A stretch of 26,668 bases of DNA from Nitrosotalea sp. (GTDB lineage: Archaea > Halobacteriota > Syntropharchaeia > Alkanophagales > Methanospirareceae): the NCBI GenBank assembly GCA_020725315.1, contig DYFG01000002.1:32862-59529 (forward strand). The letters run 5' to 3'. The position numbers and the translations under genes were made by a program. Within the stretch, counting starts at the first letter, position 1, and each line of letters starts with the position of its first letter. Under the pieces are notes generated by a model that did not search any database, was not told where the DNA came from, and saw only the letters and a list, made by a program, of their open reading frames with translations. Positions 11,713 to 18,367 of the stretch are shown here, piece by piece.

Positions 11713-11750
11713 GAAAAATTATTTAAATCACTCCATTTTTATTCTCTAAT
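11713..11750 (+). promoter_or_regulatory. Promoter of tRNA-Val
   Basis: GAAAAATTATTTAAATC around 11712-11728 resembles an archaeal BRE plus TATA box and would start transcription about 20 nt before the mature tRNA 5' end at 11766. The surrounding 11640-11760 is A/T-rich and also holds the 5' region of divergent argJ. Confidence 0.45.
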
Positions 11751-11765
11751 TAAATAAAGAGTGAC

Positions 11766-11839
11766 GGGCTCGTGGTCTAGCTGGTTATGACACCGCCTTC
11801 ACGAGGCGGAGGTCATGCGTTCGAATCGCATCGAGCCCA
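11766..11839 (+). tRNA. tRNA-Val (CAC)
   Basis: Acceptor GGGCTCG/CGAGCCC, anticodon stem CCGCC/GGCGG around TTCACGA (anticodon CAC), T arm ATGCG-TTCGAAT-CGCAT, discriminator A. CCA is not encoded. It is the boundary between the conserved argJ side and the accessory patch holding the IS element and the DUF1670-like pair. Confidence 0.96.
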
Positions 11840-11923
11840 TTTGGGTAACTCCTCAGACAATTTTTTGAGGTAGTAATAGGCAGGTAGGTATATCTCGCGA
11901 AAACTCGATTCCCTTGATTTTTA

Positions 11924-12999
11924 GGTAATGTCCCACAAACCGTGACTTTTATAAGCACCCGATCTAATAATTTACTCCATGGCTGGAGCAAATTCAAAAG
12001 ACCAGATATGTCTGAATCCGGATTGTCCGGACTACCGAAAGAGAAACACTGGCAACATCATCAAGAAAGGCTTTAATGTCAAGGGCAACCAGATGTTCAA
12101 ATGCAAGACCTGCGGTGTGAGATTCCCTGAGACCAAAGGCACGGTATTCTACAACAGACACCTCAAAGAAGATCAGATAATCATGATCTGCAAGCTATTG
12201 GTAGAGAAAAACGGAATAAGAGCTATTGAACGGATAATGGAGATTCACAGGGACACGGTATCAGATGTCGTAGAAGAGTTAGCAAGACACGCGAGGGAAG
12301 TGACGGACGTTTTGATAAGAGATGTTGGGCTTACTGAAGTCCAGGTAGATGAGATGTGGTCGTTCGTTAAAAAAAACAAAAGAACGTTGACGAGGGAGAT
12401 GGTGACGCAGATAGACATGGCGACTGCTGGATATACCTGGCGAAGAAGGCAGATACGAAGCTTCACCTGGCACACAGCACCGGTAAAAGAGTACAAGCCA
12501 CAGCAGATGAGTTAATGGAAACGGTAAGAAAACGAGGCAAGAAGCCAGCAGAGGATGGAAAGCCACATTCATCAGTGACTGCAACGATCAGTACATCAAT
12601 GCTATACTGGATAATTTCGAGGCAGAGACGATTAACTACGGATAACTCATCAAGGAAAGGGGAAAGAGCCGGGTAGTCAGTAAGACCAGAATGGTCATAT
12701 TTGGTGAAGTAGATGATGCGGGCATAGACACCATCTACGTGGAGAGATATAATCTAACCCTGAGACATGGCATTTCGAGGTTAGTCAGGGAGAGTTTGTG
12801 TTTTTCCAAGTGCAAAGAGATGTTGTATCAGTGCTACAACAACCTGATCAGGGTTAATTCTGCGTTGACGATAAAAACGAAGAAGGGTGAGAAGAACATC
12901 GTGAGAACACCGTGCATGGTTGAGGGCATCACAGATCACATTTGGAGATGGAAGGAATTGTTGATGATTAAGTGGAGTCACGAAATTTAGGACATTACC
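11924..12999 (+). mobile_element. IS1-family insertion sequence, about 1.08 kb, with 8-bp target duplication
   Basis: The ends are inverted repeats: left GGTAATGTCC(8 nt)GTGAC at 11924-11946 and right, read on the minus strand, GGTAATGTCC(8 nt)GTGAC from 12999 to 12977. The element is flanked by perfect direct repeats GATTTTTA at 11916-11923 and 13000-13007, the target duplication expected of IS1-family transposition. It contains one degenerate transposase gene. The intact duplication and matching ends show a single insertion event with no later rearrangement. It interrupts a small ORF that follows the DUF1670-like pair. Confidence 0.93.
11979..12990 (+). pseudogene. IS1-family DDE transposase, broken by frameshift(s) and a stop
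   Basis: Frame 1 (11979 onward) has the N-terminal zinc finger (Cys11, Cys16, Cys42, Cys45), a helix-turn-helix (about 67-100) and the first catalytic Asp in QVDEMWSFV (Asp124). After an A8C run at 12369-12377 the family sequence continues in the -1 frame (GDCWIYLAKKADTKLHLAHS). A second shift near 12560 is needed to reach FISDCNDQYINAIL, which holds the second Asp. An in-frame TAA at 12643-12645 replaces the Gln codon of YGQLIK. The last part, with VERYNLTLRHGISRLVR (catalytic Glu), runs open to the TAG at 12988-12990. The A-AAA-AAC run could be an IS1-type programmed slip site, but the later lesions make the gene inactive. Confidence 0.9.
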
Positions 13000-13054
13000 G
13001 ATTTTTATTGCTACTTCGTAATAGTATCATATGACCCATGGTTACTTTTACCAT
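12995..13054 (-). pseudogene. Third small ORF of the DUF1670-like operon, cut by the IS insertion
   Basis: A perfect Shine-Dalgarno GGAGGTGAT (13059-13067) lies inside the last codons of the upstream gene, and an ATG follows its TAG stop directly. The ORF reads MVKVTMGHMILLRSSNKN and then meets a TAA in the IS inverted repeat. With the IS and one target copy removed in silico, the frame stays open for about 61 residues and runs antisense through tRNA-Val. The start signals look real; the original product is unknown. Confidence 0.45.
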
Positions 13055-13855
13055 CTATATCACCTCCTTTCTATTTAACTGTATGCTTTCAGGGTAGTAT
13101 GTCATGATGATCTCCAGGTACTCCTTTGCAAGAGAAATACTCAGTCCTGTGAGCCGTGATATTGTTTGCACATCTTTAGAAGCCAATATCTTTACCCGTT
13201 CCATATCCTCTATGTAGGTCTCCACATTTTCCAGCTCGTGATCGGTCATCCTTGATATTTCCAGAGGATTATAGCCCTTTACGTACAGTTCTACCAGATC
13301 TCGTTTATGCGTGATTCCGCGCCCGATATCTAGCACATTACCCGCTGTTGGGAGCAGTTTCCTGGTCTCCTCCTGGTATTTTCTCGTGCATTTTGAGAGT
13401 GTAGCAGGAGCTAAGAGCATGATTGCACTCAAATCAGCCAAGCTAAGCACCATACCTTGCTGTTTAGCCTCGTTAATCAAGCGAACCATTCTTTTGCCCT
13501 TCATTTTCTTTATCTTTCCCTCCTTTGCGAGCATATCTGTATCCTCTTCTGTTACCAGCGATAGTACAGCCACCTTTGCCTCTGTATCAGCACTCTTTTT
13601 ACCATACCCTTGCTTATCCTTATCGGATCGTGCAATCCAGACCATCTGTCCGGGTTTTACTCTATCTACTGACGGTGAAGATCGATCTAAGGTATCTAAG
13701 AAATCATCTACGAGCAGTTTTGCTATCTCCAGCTTATCAGAATATCCATATCCATCGATGAGCTTCTTTATGAGCACATTTCGTAGTGTTCGCTCTTGAA
13801 GAGGGCCATAGATGTTCTTCGCATATTCCCGCTTGAGCATGCCTTTATCAGTCAT
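13055..13855 (-). CDS. DUF1670-like multi-HTH protein, second of a pair
   Basis: This 266-residue, basic, cytoplasmic protein resembles the DUF1670 family by recall; its function is not established. I see probable helix-turn-helix segments at about 137-160 (LSLADLSAIMLLAPATLSKC), 196-216 (YNPLEISRMTDHELENVETY) and 228-250 (DVQTISRLTGLSISLAKEYL), and the family-like block DIGRGITHK (176-184). The upstream protein shares this block and layout (EIGRGVSHKTKAVELYLKNY), so the two are paralogues. Translation is coupled: ATG overlaps the upstream TGA as ATGA, with GGAGGGGG just before. It is probably DNA-binding (inference). The pair sits between conserved archaeal genes beside an IS and a tRNA, which suggests acquisition. 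Confidence 0.8.
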   Translation of the reverse strand: MTDKGMLKREYAKNIYGPLQERTLRNVLIKKLIDGYGYSDKLEIAKLLVDDFLDTLDRSSPSVDRVKPGQMVWIARSDKDKQGYGKKSADTEAKVAVLSLVTEEDTDMLAKEGKIKKMKGKRMVRLINEAKQQGMVLSLADLSAIMLLAPATLSKCTRKYQEETRKLLPTAGNVLDIGRGITHKRDLVELYVKGYNPLEISRMTDHELENVETYIEDMERVKILASKDVQTISRLTGLSISLAKEYLEIIMTYYPESIQLNRKEVI

Positions 13856-14658
13856 TGTGCCCCCTCCTTCTGCGTTTTTTTAAAAGGTTCGTTGACCTTA
13901 AACCGATCCAGAAGCTGGTTGATCCTGTCTGTGTATCCATCGCTCTCTGCTCCAGCAATTAAACTTATATACTCCTCAATCAGCCTTTCTGACAGCTTTG
14001 TTATCTCTCTGATGGTCAAGAGCGGATAAGATTCCTTGTGCAAGAATGCAACCACAGAGAAGCTCTCAAGGTATCTCTTCACGCTGGAAGGTGAATGTGC
14101 CATCCTCCTTGCAATTTCTGATAGCGAATAGTTCTTAAGGTAAAGCTCAACCGCTTTTGTCTTATGCGATACACCTCTTCCTATCTCCTCCACCATACCG
14201 CGTGTAAGCATTGCGACTCCCTGCTTCCTGAGGTAAGCATCGTCTCTCTTTATCGTGCTCAAGCTTGTTCCAAGAAGCAATGCGAGATCCTCCTGGGTCA
14301 GAACCCCGCCCTCTTCTATCGCTTCGTCGCACAACCGCAGTTCCTTATTCCTTCTTTCCACAGCGATTCCGTGTTTTTGCCGGTTCTCAATATCTTCGTC
14401 GTGATCTATCGTAAGATTCACTGATACCATCCGGCAGTACTTTAACGGCTTTCCCGCAGGTTCTCCCAGAGCGACAACTGTTTTTGTTATCTGACCTGGT
14501 CCCCGGTAACCATCGTAGTAATCTCTGTTAAACAGTGTGATTCTATCGTATAGCGCTTCCGCTTCTATCACGGATAATCCAAAACCGAAATTCAGCTCAT
14601 TGATAAACAACTGCCTGTCCGATTTGTTTACCAACCTTTCCAATTCTTCCTGATCCAT
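13852..14658 (-). CDS. DUF1670-like multi-HTH protein, first of a pair
   Basis: A 268-residue protein, paralogous to the gene that follows it. Helix-turn-helix segments are predicted at about 120-144 (LTQEDLALLLGTSLSTIKRD) and 178-198 (YSLSEIARRMAHSPSSVKRY), with a third possible at 214-234; the shared block EIGRGVSHK is at 158-166. The N-terminal half (1-115) has no motif I recognise. The ATG at 14658 is chosen over in-frame GTG codons at 14667 and 14664 because GGTGG lies just upstream of it. The gene is divergent from dnaG. A 14-bp perfect palindrome at 14701-14714 lies about 43 nt before the start and may be an autoregulatory operator (inference). Confidence 0.8.
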   Translation of the reverse strand: MDQEELERLVNKSDRQLFINELNFGFGLSVIEAEALYDRITLFNRDYYDGYRGPGQITKTVVALGEPAGKPLKYCRMVSVNLTIDHDEDIENRQKHGIAVERRNKELRLCDEAIEEGGVLTQEDLALLLGTSLSTIKRDDAYLRKQGVAMLTRGMVEEIGRGVSHKTKAVELYLKNYSLSEIARRMAHSPSSVKRYLESFSVVAFLHKESYPLLTIREITKLSERLIEEYISLIAGAESDGYTDRINQLLDRFKVNEPFKKTQKEGAQ

Positions 14659-14700
14659 GCGCACCACCTATTTATAGACTTAGATGCTATCATGAACCAG

Positions 14701-14714
14701 GTGTCATATGACAC
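14701..14714. promoter_or_regulatory. Palindromic operator candidate in the DUF1670-like/dnaG divergent region
   Basis: GTGTCATATGACAC is a perfect 14-bp palindrome. A weak minus-strand TATA-like GATAAAAGATAAAC (about 14731-14744) would place the start site of the DUF1670-like operon on top of it. A 12/14 match, GTATCATATGACCC, occurs at 13024-13037 just beyond the other end of the gene pair. Confidence 0.55.
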
Positions 14715-14754
14715 TAAGGGTATTTGCAACGTTTATCTTTTATCCTTACCATAC

Positions 14755-14770
14755 CATATATATAAATAAT
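14755..14770 (+). promoter_or_regulatory. TATA box of dnaG
   Basis: CATATATATAAATAAT is a strong archaeal TATA element and predicts a start site near 14790. The leader would include in-frame ATG codons at 14803, 14833 and 14854. Confidence 0.6.
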
Positions 14771-14853
14771 GGAAAAATTCTGTTGCCAGGATAGATGGAG
14801 CGATGGCAAAGTTAAAAGATAAAGGAGCTGAAATGTTTGAGGAGAAAAATAAA

Positions 14854-16029
14854 ATGCACGATGTAGATACAACAAAATATGTTATTCATGCTAACATCAC
14901 AGCTGAGGGTTTTGTCGAGAAATCCGATGTGGTGGGTGCAATATTTGGTCAGACAGAAGGGTTATTGGGTGAAGAATTGGACCTGAGAGACTTGCAGAAG
15001 AGTAGCCGAATTGGCAGAATAGAGGTGAACGTAGAGTCGAAAGGCGGGAAATCAAGTGGAGAGATACTCATACCCTCTGGTTTGGACAAGGTAGAAACCG
15101 TGATGCTGGCTGCTTCGTTAGAGACCATCGATCGAGTAGGTCCCTGTATTGCGAAGGTGGTAGTTACCAAGGTAGAGGATATAAGAGCGGCGAAGAGAAA
15201 GAAGATAGTAGAACGAGCAAAACAGCTGATGCATGAATCGATCGAGGAAGGTATAGAGAGTGAGATGATGGTGAGTGAAGTGAAGCAGGCAGTGAGAATG
15301 GAAGAGATATCGAGTTATAAGGGATTGCCGGCAGGACCGAATGTAGAGAGTTCTGATGCCATATTAGTGGTAGAGGGAAGAGCAGATGTGTTAAATCTGC
15401 TTAAATATGGGATTAAAAATGCAATAGCGGTAGAAGGCACGAATATATCGCCGGTAATAAATAAACTGAGCAAGAGAAAGACGGTGACCGCGTTCGTCGA
15501 CGGTGACCGAGGCGGTGACCTCATCTTAAAGGAGCTCTTACAGGTCGCTGATATCGATTATATTGCATTAGCGCCCGAGGGGAGGAGTGTGGAGGAGATG
15601 ACGTACAAAGAGATAATGAAAGCACTGCATAACAAAACACCCGTAGAGCAGGAAGGATACGTTGATGAGAAAAAGGAGCAAGAACAGGCGCAGCAGAGAG
15701 TAATCCAAAGAAAGAAGATCAGGGAAGAGAGAGAGGAAAAAGTTTCGAACCCCTTTAAAACACATCTCGAAGAACTCGAAGGCACGTTTAAGGCACGGTT
15801 GTTAGACAAAGAGAAGAACATACTAAAGGAGACGACGGTCAGAGACCTCGCAAAAGAATTGAAGGAGACGAACGAAAACGCAAAGAGCGTGGTCTTTGAC
15901 GGGGTGATCACACAGAGGATCGTGGATATCGCAAAAGAGAAGGATTTGGAATACGTGGTAGGGATTAAAATAGGCGATGTCGTTAAAATGCCTACCTCTC
16001 TGAAGATACTAACATCTGACTCCGCCTGA
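14854..16029 (+). CDS. dnaG: Archaeal DnaG-type primase / exosome-associated Toprim protein
   Basis: Archaeal DnaG homologue, known both as an RNA primase and as a subunit of the archaeal exosome. It has the family N-terminus MHDVDTTKYVIHANI and VGAIFGQTEGLLG, then a Toprim domain: catalytic Glu in LVVEGRADVL (residues about 171-180 from this start) and the acidic FVDGDRGGD (about 212-220). A charged, coiled-coil-like stretch (about 265-320) precedes a C-terminal conserved block. I chose 14854 because family members begin at the MxxxDTTKY segment and GAGGAG (14839-14844) lies upstream. An in-frame ATG at 14803, with GGAG before it, would add 17 lysine/glutamate-rich residues and cannot be excluded. 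It is divergent from the DUF1670-like pair. Confidence 0.95.
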   Translation: MHDVDTTKYVIHANITAEGFVEKSDVVGAIFGQTEGLLGEELDLRDLQKSSRIGRIEVNVESKGGKSSGEILIPSGLDKVETVMLAASLETIDRVGPCIAKVVVTKVEDIRAAKRKKIVERAKQLMHESIEEGIESEMMVSEVKQAVRMEEISSYKGLPAGPNVESSDAILVVEGRADVLNLLKYGIKNAIAVEGTNISPVINKLSKRKTVTAFVDGDRGGDLILKELLQVADIDYIALAPEGRSVEEMTYKEIMKALHNKTPVEQEGYVDEKKEQEQAQQRVIQRKKIREEREEKVSNPFKTHLEELEGTFKARLLDKEKNILKETTVRDLAKELKETNENAKSVVFDGVITQRIVDIAKEKDLEYVVGIKIGDVVKMPTSLKILTSDSA

Positions 16030-16038
16030 CAGCAAGAA

Positions 16039-16070
16039 AAATCCCAAATCTCAAATCCGAAATCCCAAAC
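16039..16070. repeat. 7-bp tandem repeat between convergent dnaG and PAC2 genes
   Basis: Four consecutive heptamers AAATCCC, AAATCTC, AAATCCG, AAATCCC followed by AAAC fill nearly all of the 41-nt gap and end at the PAC2-family stop codon. Confidence 0.8.
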
Positions 16071-16829
16071 TTATCTGATGTATTCTAATTCTTCCTCTCT
16101 CCTCCTCGGAATCTGCGCTTGTTCCATCTCTTTCAGTCGCTCGACGACTTTTTCCATCTCTTCTGCACGGTCTTTCAAAGCCTGCATGTCCATTTTGAGA
16201 TCCAATGCACGGCACAGTATTTCGAGAACCGCCTGTGCACTCTTTGGATCGACTAAATAACCCGAGGTGAGACCCAGCAAACACACCGCTGGAATACCCC
16301 GCAGCTTCCCGAGACCCAACAAAAGTCCTGATGCTCCTACTATACTCCCACCGGGTTCTTCCTCTCTGAATTCCACTCCATACCTCTTCATCTCCTCCAC
16401 GAGTCCTGCTTCATTCGCAGCCCCAAGCACCTTCTGTCTTTCCACAAGCTGACCTATGCCATATCCTCCCAGTGTGTAGATGCGGGAAACCTCATACTGT
16501 TGCGCGATGTCGAGCAGTTCCTCTGCGAGAAGATAATGCCCCTCATTGGTGACGCTCTGCTGGTCCCCGCTGAGAATCAATAAGTCCTGCTTCTCTGACT
16601 TCCATGCATAGAACTCATTTTTGCTTAAACGAACTGTTCCATCATTATTTACCAATACTTGTGGTGGAAAATGCCATGAGTAGATCTCAATGATCTTCTC
16701 GGCATTCAGCTCATGTACTATATGCTCAGCTACCAATTTCCCGACGTTCCCCACTCCCGGGAGCCCCTCGATCATCACGGGCTTCTTCAATTTAACCCTT
16801 TTTAGCTCGCGTATTTCTATCTCTTGCAT
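16071..16829 (-). CDS. PAC2-family protein (proteasome assembly chaperone-like)
   Basis: A 252-residue member of the archaeal PAC2 / ATP-grasp-superfamily chaperone group. Archaeal members are related to eukaryotic proteasome-assembly chaperone 2; their substrate is uncertain. Visible features are the N-terminal nucleoside-phosphorylase-like fold start IEGLPGVGNVGKLVAEHIV (about 19-37), LLILSGDQQ (about 82-90), TLGGYG (about 117-122) and a C-terminal acidic coiled coil (about 210-250). Its start overlaps the end of nop10 by 38 nt, so the two are translationally linked. A PAC2 gene following S27e, aIF2-alpha and Nop10 is the usual archaeal order. Confidence 0.9.
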   Translation of the reverse strand: MQEIEIRELKRVKLKKPVMIEGLPGVGNVGKLVAEHIVHELNAEKIIEIYSWHFPPQVLVNNDGTVRLSKNEFYAWKSEKQDLLILSGDQQSVTNEGHYLLAEELLDIAQQYEVSRIYTLGGYGIGQLVERQKVLGAANEAGLVEEMKRYGVEFREEEPGGSIVGASGLLLGLGKLRGIPAVCLLGLTSGYLVDPKSAQAVLEILCRALDLKMDMQALKDRAEEMEKVVERLKEMEQAQIPRRREEELEYIR

Positions 16830-16977
16830 ATTTCATCATCCTTCTATACTTCCCATACGGATCTTTCGGGGAGAACCTTGGAGGTAGTGGATTCTTTGTC
16901 ACTCCTCCACACTTCTCGCAAACCTCCTTCAGTGTATATTCTCCGCACGCTTCACATCTCCTTATCTTTGACTTCAT
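16792..16977 (-). CDS. nop10: H/ACA ribonucleoprotein subunit Nop10
   Basis: Small RNA-binding subunit of the H/ACA RNP, which guides pseudouridylation of rRNA. The 61-residue protein has the zinc-ribbon CEAC (8-11) and CEKC (20-23) and the diagnostic NPLPPRFSPKDPYGKYRR block (29-46). The ATG at 16977 is preceded by only TTT and then a perfect 24-bp A/T palindrome (16981-17004), so no normal ribosome-binding site is present. It lies between aIF2-alpha and the PAC2 gene. Confidence 0.96.
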   Translation of the reverse strand: MKSKIRRCEACGEYTLKEVCEKCGGVTKNPLPPRFSPKDPYGKYRRMMKYARDRNTRAKKG

Positions 16978-16980
16978 AAA

Positions 16981-17004
16981 ACTTTTCTTTTTAAAAAGAA
17001 AAGT
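16981..17004. repeat. Perfect 24-bp A/T palindrome three bases before the nop10 start codon
   Basis: Arms ACTTTTCTTTTT and AAAAAGAAAAGT, with no mismatch. It is part of the set at 2914-2941, 9833-9850 and 19002-19019. It lies inside an operon, between aIF2-alpha and nop10. Confidence 0.88.
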
Positions 17005-17065
17005 TCATTAAAGAAAAATTTCTTATAGCAACGCTTTTCTTCTCAAGAGAGGGTTTCTTTGATTG

Positions 17066-17893
17066 CTAAGGAAGAGTTCGATAGAACTTTCCGTATCCTT
17101 CGTTTCTTTTTATTAACTCAATGGCAGCATTAGCCGCATCGCTCAATACGTTCTCTGCCTCTTTATAATTGGGAGCGGTAACACGTATCCTATACCTCGG
17201 TGCACCGATATAGAAGCATTCTACCTTGATGCCATTTGTATCTTGGTCTTTTTTTGGAGGTATTATTTTAAGCACCTCCTCTGCCTTCCTCAACGCTTCC
17301 TTTATGATCTCCACACCTTCAGGCAGAGGACACTTCAGCTCTACATACCCTGTAATCTGCACAGAAGGAAGTTTAACATTGGCAAGAGCCACCTCCTGTA
17401 TTGCGTTCGCGTATTCCTCCTTTATCCCAAGTTCGATCAGCGCTCTTTTGCCAACCCTTAAGACATCCTCAAATGCATCATACAGACTTCCATACGCATC
17501 AAATAATTTCGTCTCAATCTCTTCGAGCTCCCCTTTGCTCAATCCGATTTTAGAGAAGGGCGCAGCGAGGGCGAGGGAAAGCCACTTCATTGCTCTCTTC
17601 TCGTTCTTCCACTCCTTTATCTTCCCCCTCTTTTGTCGCTCTTTTACCGCTTTTAAGGATAGATCGATATGTCCTCTCCGTTTATCCACATGGAGCACTT
17701 TACAGACGACTTTCTGCCTTTCTCGCACGTAATCCCTCAGATGTTTCACCCACCCCGAAGATACCTCACCAATGTTGATGAGTCCTTCCTTTCCTCCATA
17801 TTCCTCAAGCGTAACAAAAACACCAAAAGGTTTGAGCTCTTTTACCGTACAAACCACCAATTCACCCTTCTCCGGCCATTCTTCCCGTACCAT
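17066..17893 (-). CDS. Translation initiation factor aIF2, alpha subunit
   Basis: Alpha subunit of the heterotrimeric factor that carries initiator Met-tRNA to the small ribosomal subunit. The 275-residue protein has an N-terminal S1/OB domain (about 8-85: VCTVKELKPFGVFVTLEEYG, GLINIGEVSSGWVKHLRDYV), a central helical domain (about 90-170) and a C-terminal alpha-beta domain (TGYVELKCPLPEGVEIIKEA, about 180-265). The length is normal. ATG 17893 directly follows the S27e TAG, giving tight coupling. The gene order S27e - aIF2-alpha - Nop10 is conserved in archaea. Confidence 0.96.
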   Translation of the reverse strand: MVREEWPEKGELVVCTVKELKPFGVFVTLEEYGGKEGLINIGEVSSGWVKHLRDYVRERQKVVCKVLHVDKRRGHIDLSLKAVKERQKRGKIKEWKNEKRAMKWLSLALAAPFSKIGLSKGELEEIETKLFDAYGSLYDAFEDVLRVGKRALIELGIKEEYANAIQEVALANVKLPSVQITGYVELKCPLPEGVEIIKEALRKAEEVLKIIPPKKDQDTNGIKVECFYIGAPRYRIRVTAPNYKEAENVLSDAANAAIELIKRNEGYGKFYRTLP

Positions 17894-18073
17894 CTATTTA
17901 AGAACCTCTATTATCACGCCTTTTATCTCAGCCTTCCCTCCCCTTGGCTCAACTAAGGTACTCCCACAGATACTGCACTTCACACTCGTCGACGCATGAT
18001 CAAATATGACCTGCTCATTTTCACAATCATTGCATTTAACCCTCAAAAATTTGCTACTCGTTTTCCTCTCCAC
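17894..18073 (-). CDS. rps27e: Ribosomal protein S27e
   Basis: A 59-residue zinc-ribbon protein of the small ribosomal subunit, starting at a GTG: MERKTSSKFLRVKCNDCENE, then QVIFDHASTSVKCSICGSTL and VEPRGGKAEIKG. Zinc ligands are Cys14, Cys17, Cys33 and Cys36. It is short but full-length for the family. It begins 3 nt after the L44e stop, with GGTGGAG in the L44e end as ribosome-binding site, and its stop touches the aIF2-alpha ATG. Confidence 0.95.
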   Translation of the reverse strand: MERKTSSKFLRVKCNDCENEQVIFDHASTSVKCSICGSTLVEPRGGKAEIKGVIIEVLK

Positions 18074-18076
18074 TTC

Positions 18077-18355
18077 TCACTCCACCAACTCGAGCTTGGA
18101 TACCCGAAAGCCCTTTCTTTGATGCATTTTTCTGCATTCTGTACACTTATAACGGAGAGAGACCTTCTTTGTTGGCTTATCTCCCCCCGGCACTTTTGAG
18201 AATTTACCCGTGTTACCTATGCCTGACCGGCGTTTCTTCTGTCTTACGATCCAGTTCAAGGAAGAAGGTCTTCCCCGTTTTACCTTTTCCACCTCGTGTA
18301 CGGTGTGCCTCCCACAAAAAGGGCAATAGGTCCTCAGATGTTTCGGCATCTTCAT
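18077..18355 (-). CDS. rpl44e: Ribosomal protein L44e
   Basis: Large-subunit protein with a zinc-binding fold. From ATG 18355 the 92-residue sequence begins with the family N-terminus MKMPKHLRTYCPFC and carries CPFC (11-14) and CTEC (about 72-75), with a basic middle region (GRPSSLNWIVRQKKRRSGIG). An in-frame GTG at 18367, right after the GINS stop, would add four residues (MQRK); the ATG is preferred because family members start at MKMPK. It is followed 3 nt later by S27e. Confidence 0.95.
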   Translation of the reverse strand: MKMPKHLRTYCPFCGRHTVHEVEKVKRGRPSSLNWIVRQKKRRSGIGNTGKFSKVPGGDKPTKKVSLRYKCTECRKMHQRKGFRVSKLELVE

Positions 18356-18367
18356 CTTTCTCTGCAC

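Noticed and set aside
11785..11997. 70-codon minus-strand ORF across tRNA-Val and the IS left end
   Set aside because: Its C-terminal part is the antisense of the tRNA and its start lies inside the IS; the frame crosses an insertion junction, so it is not an original gene.
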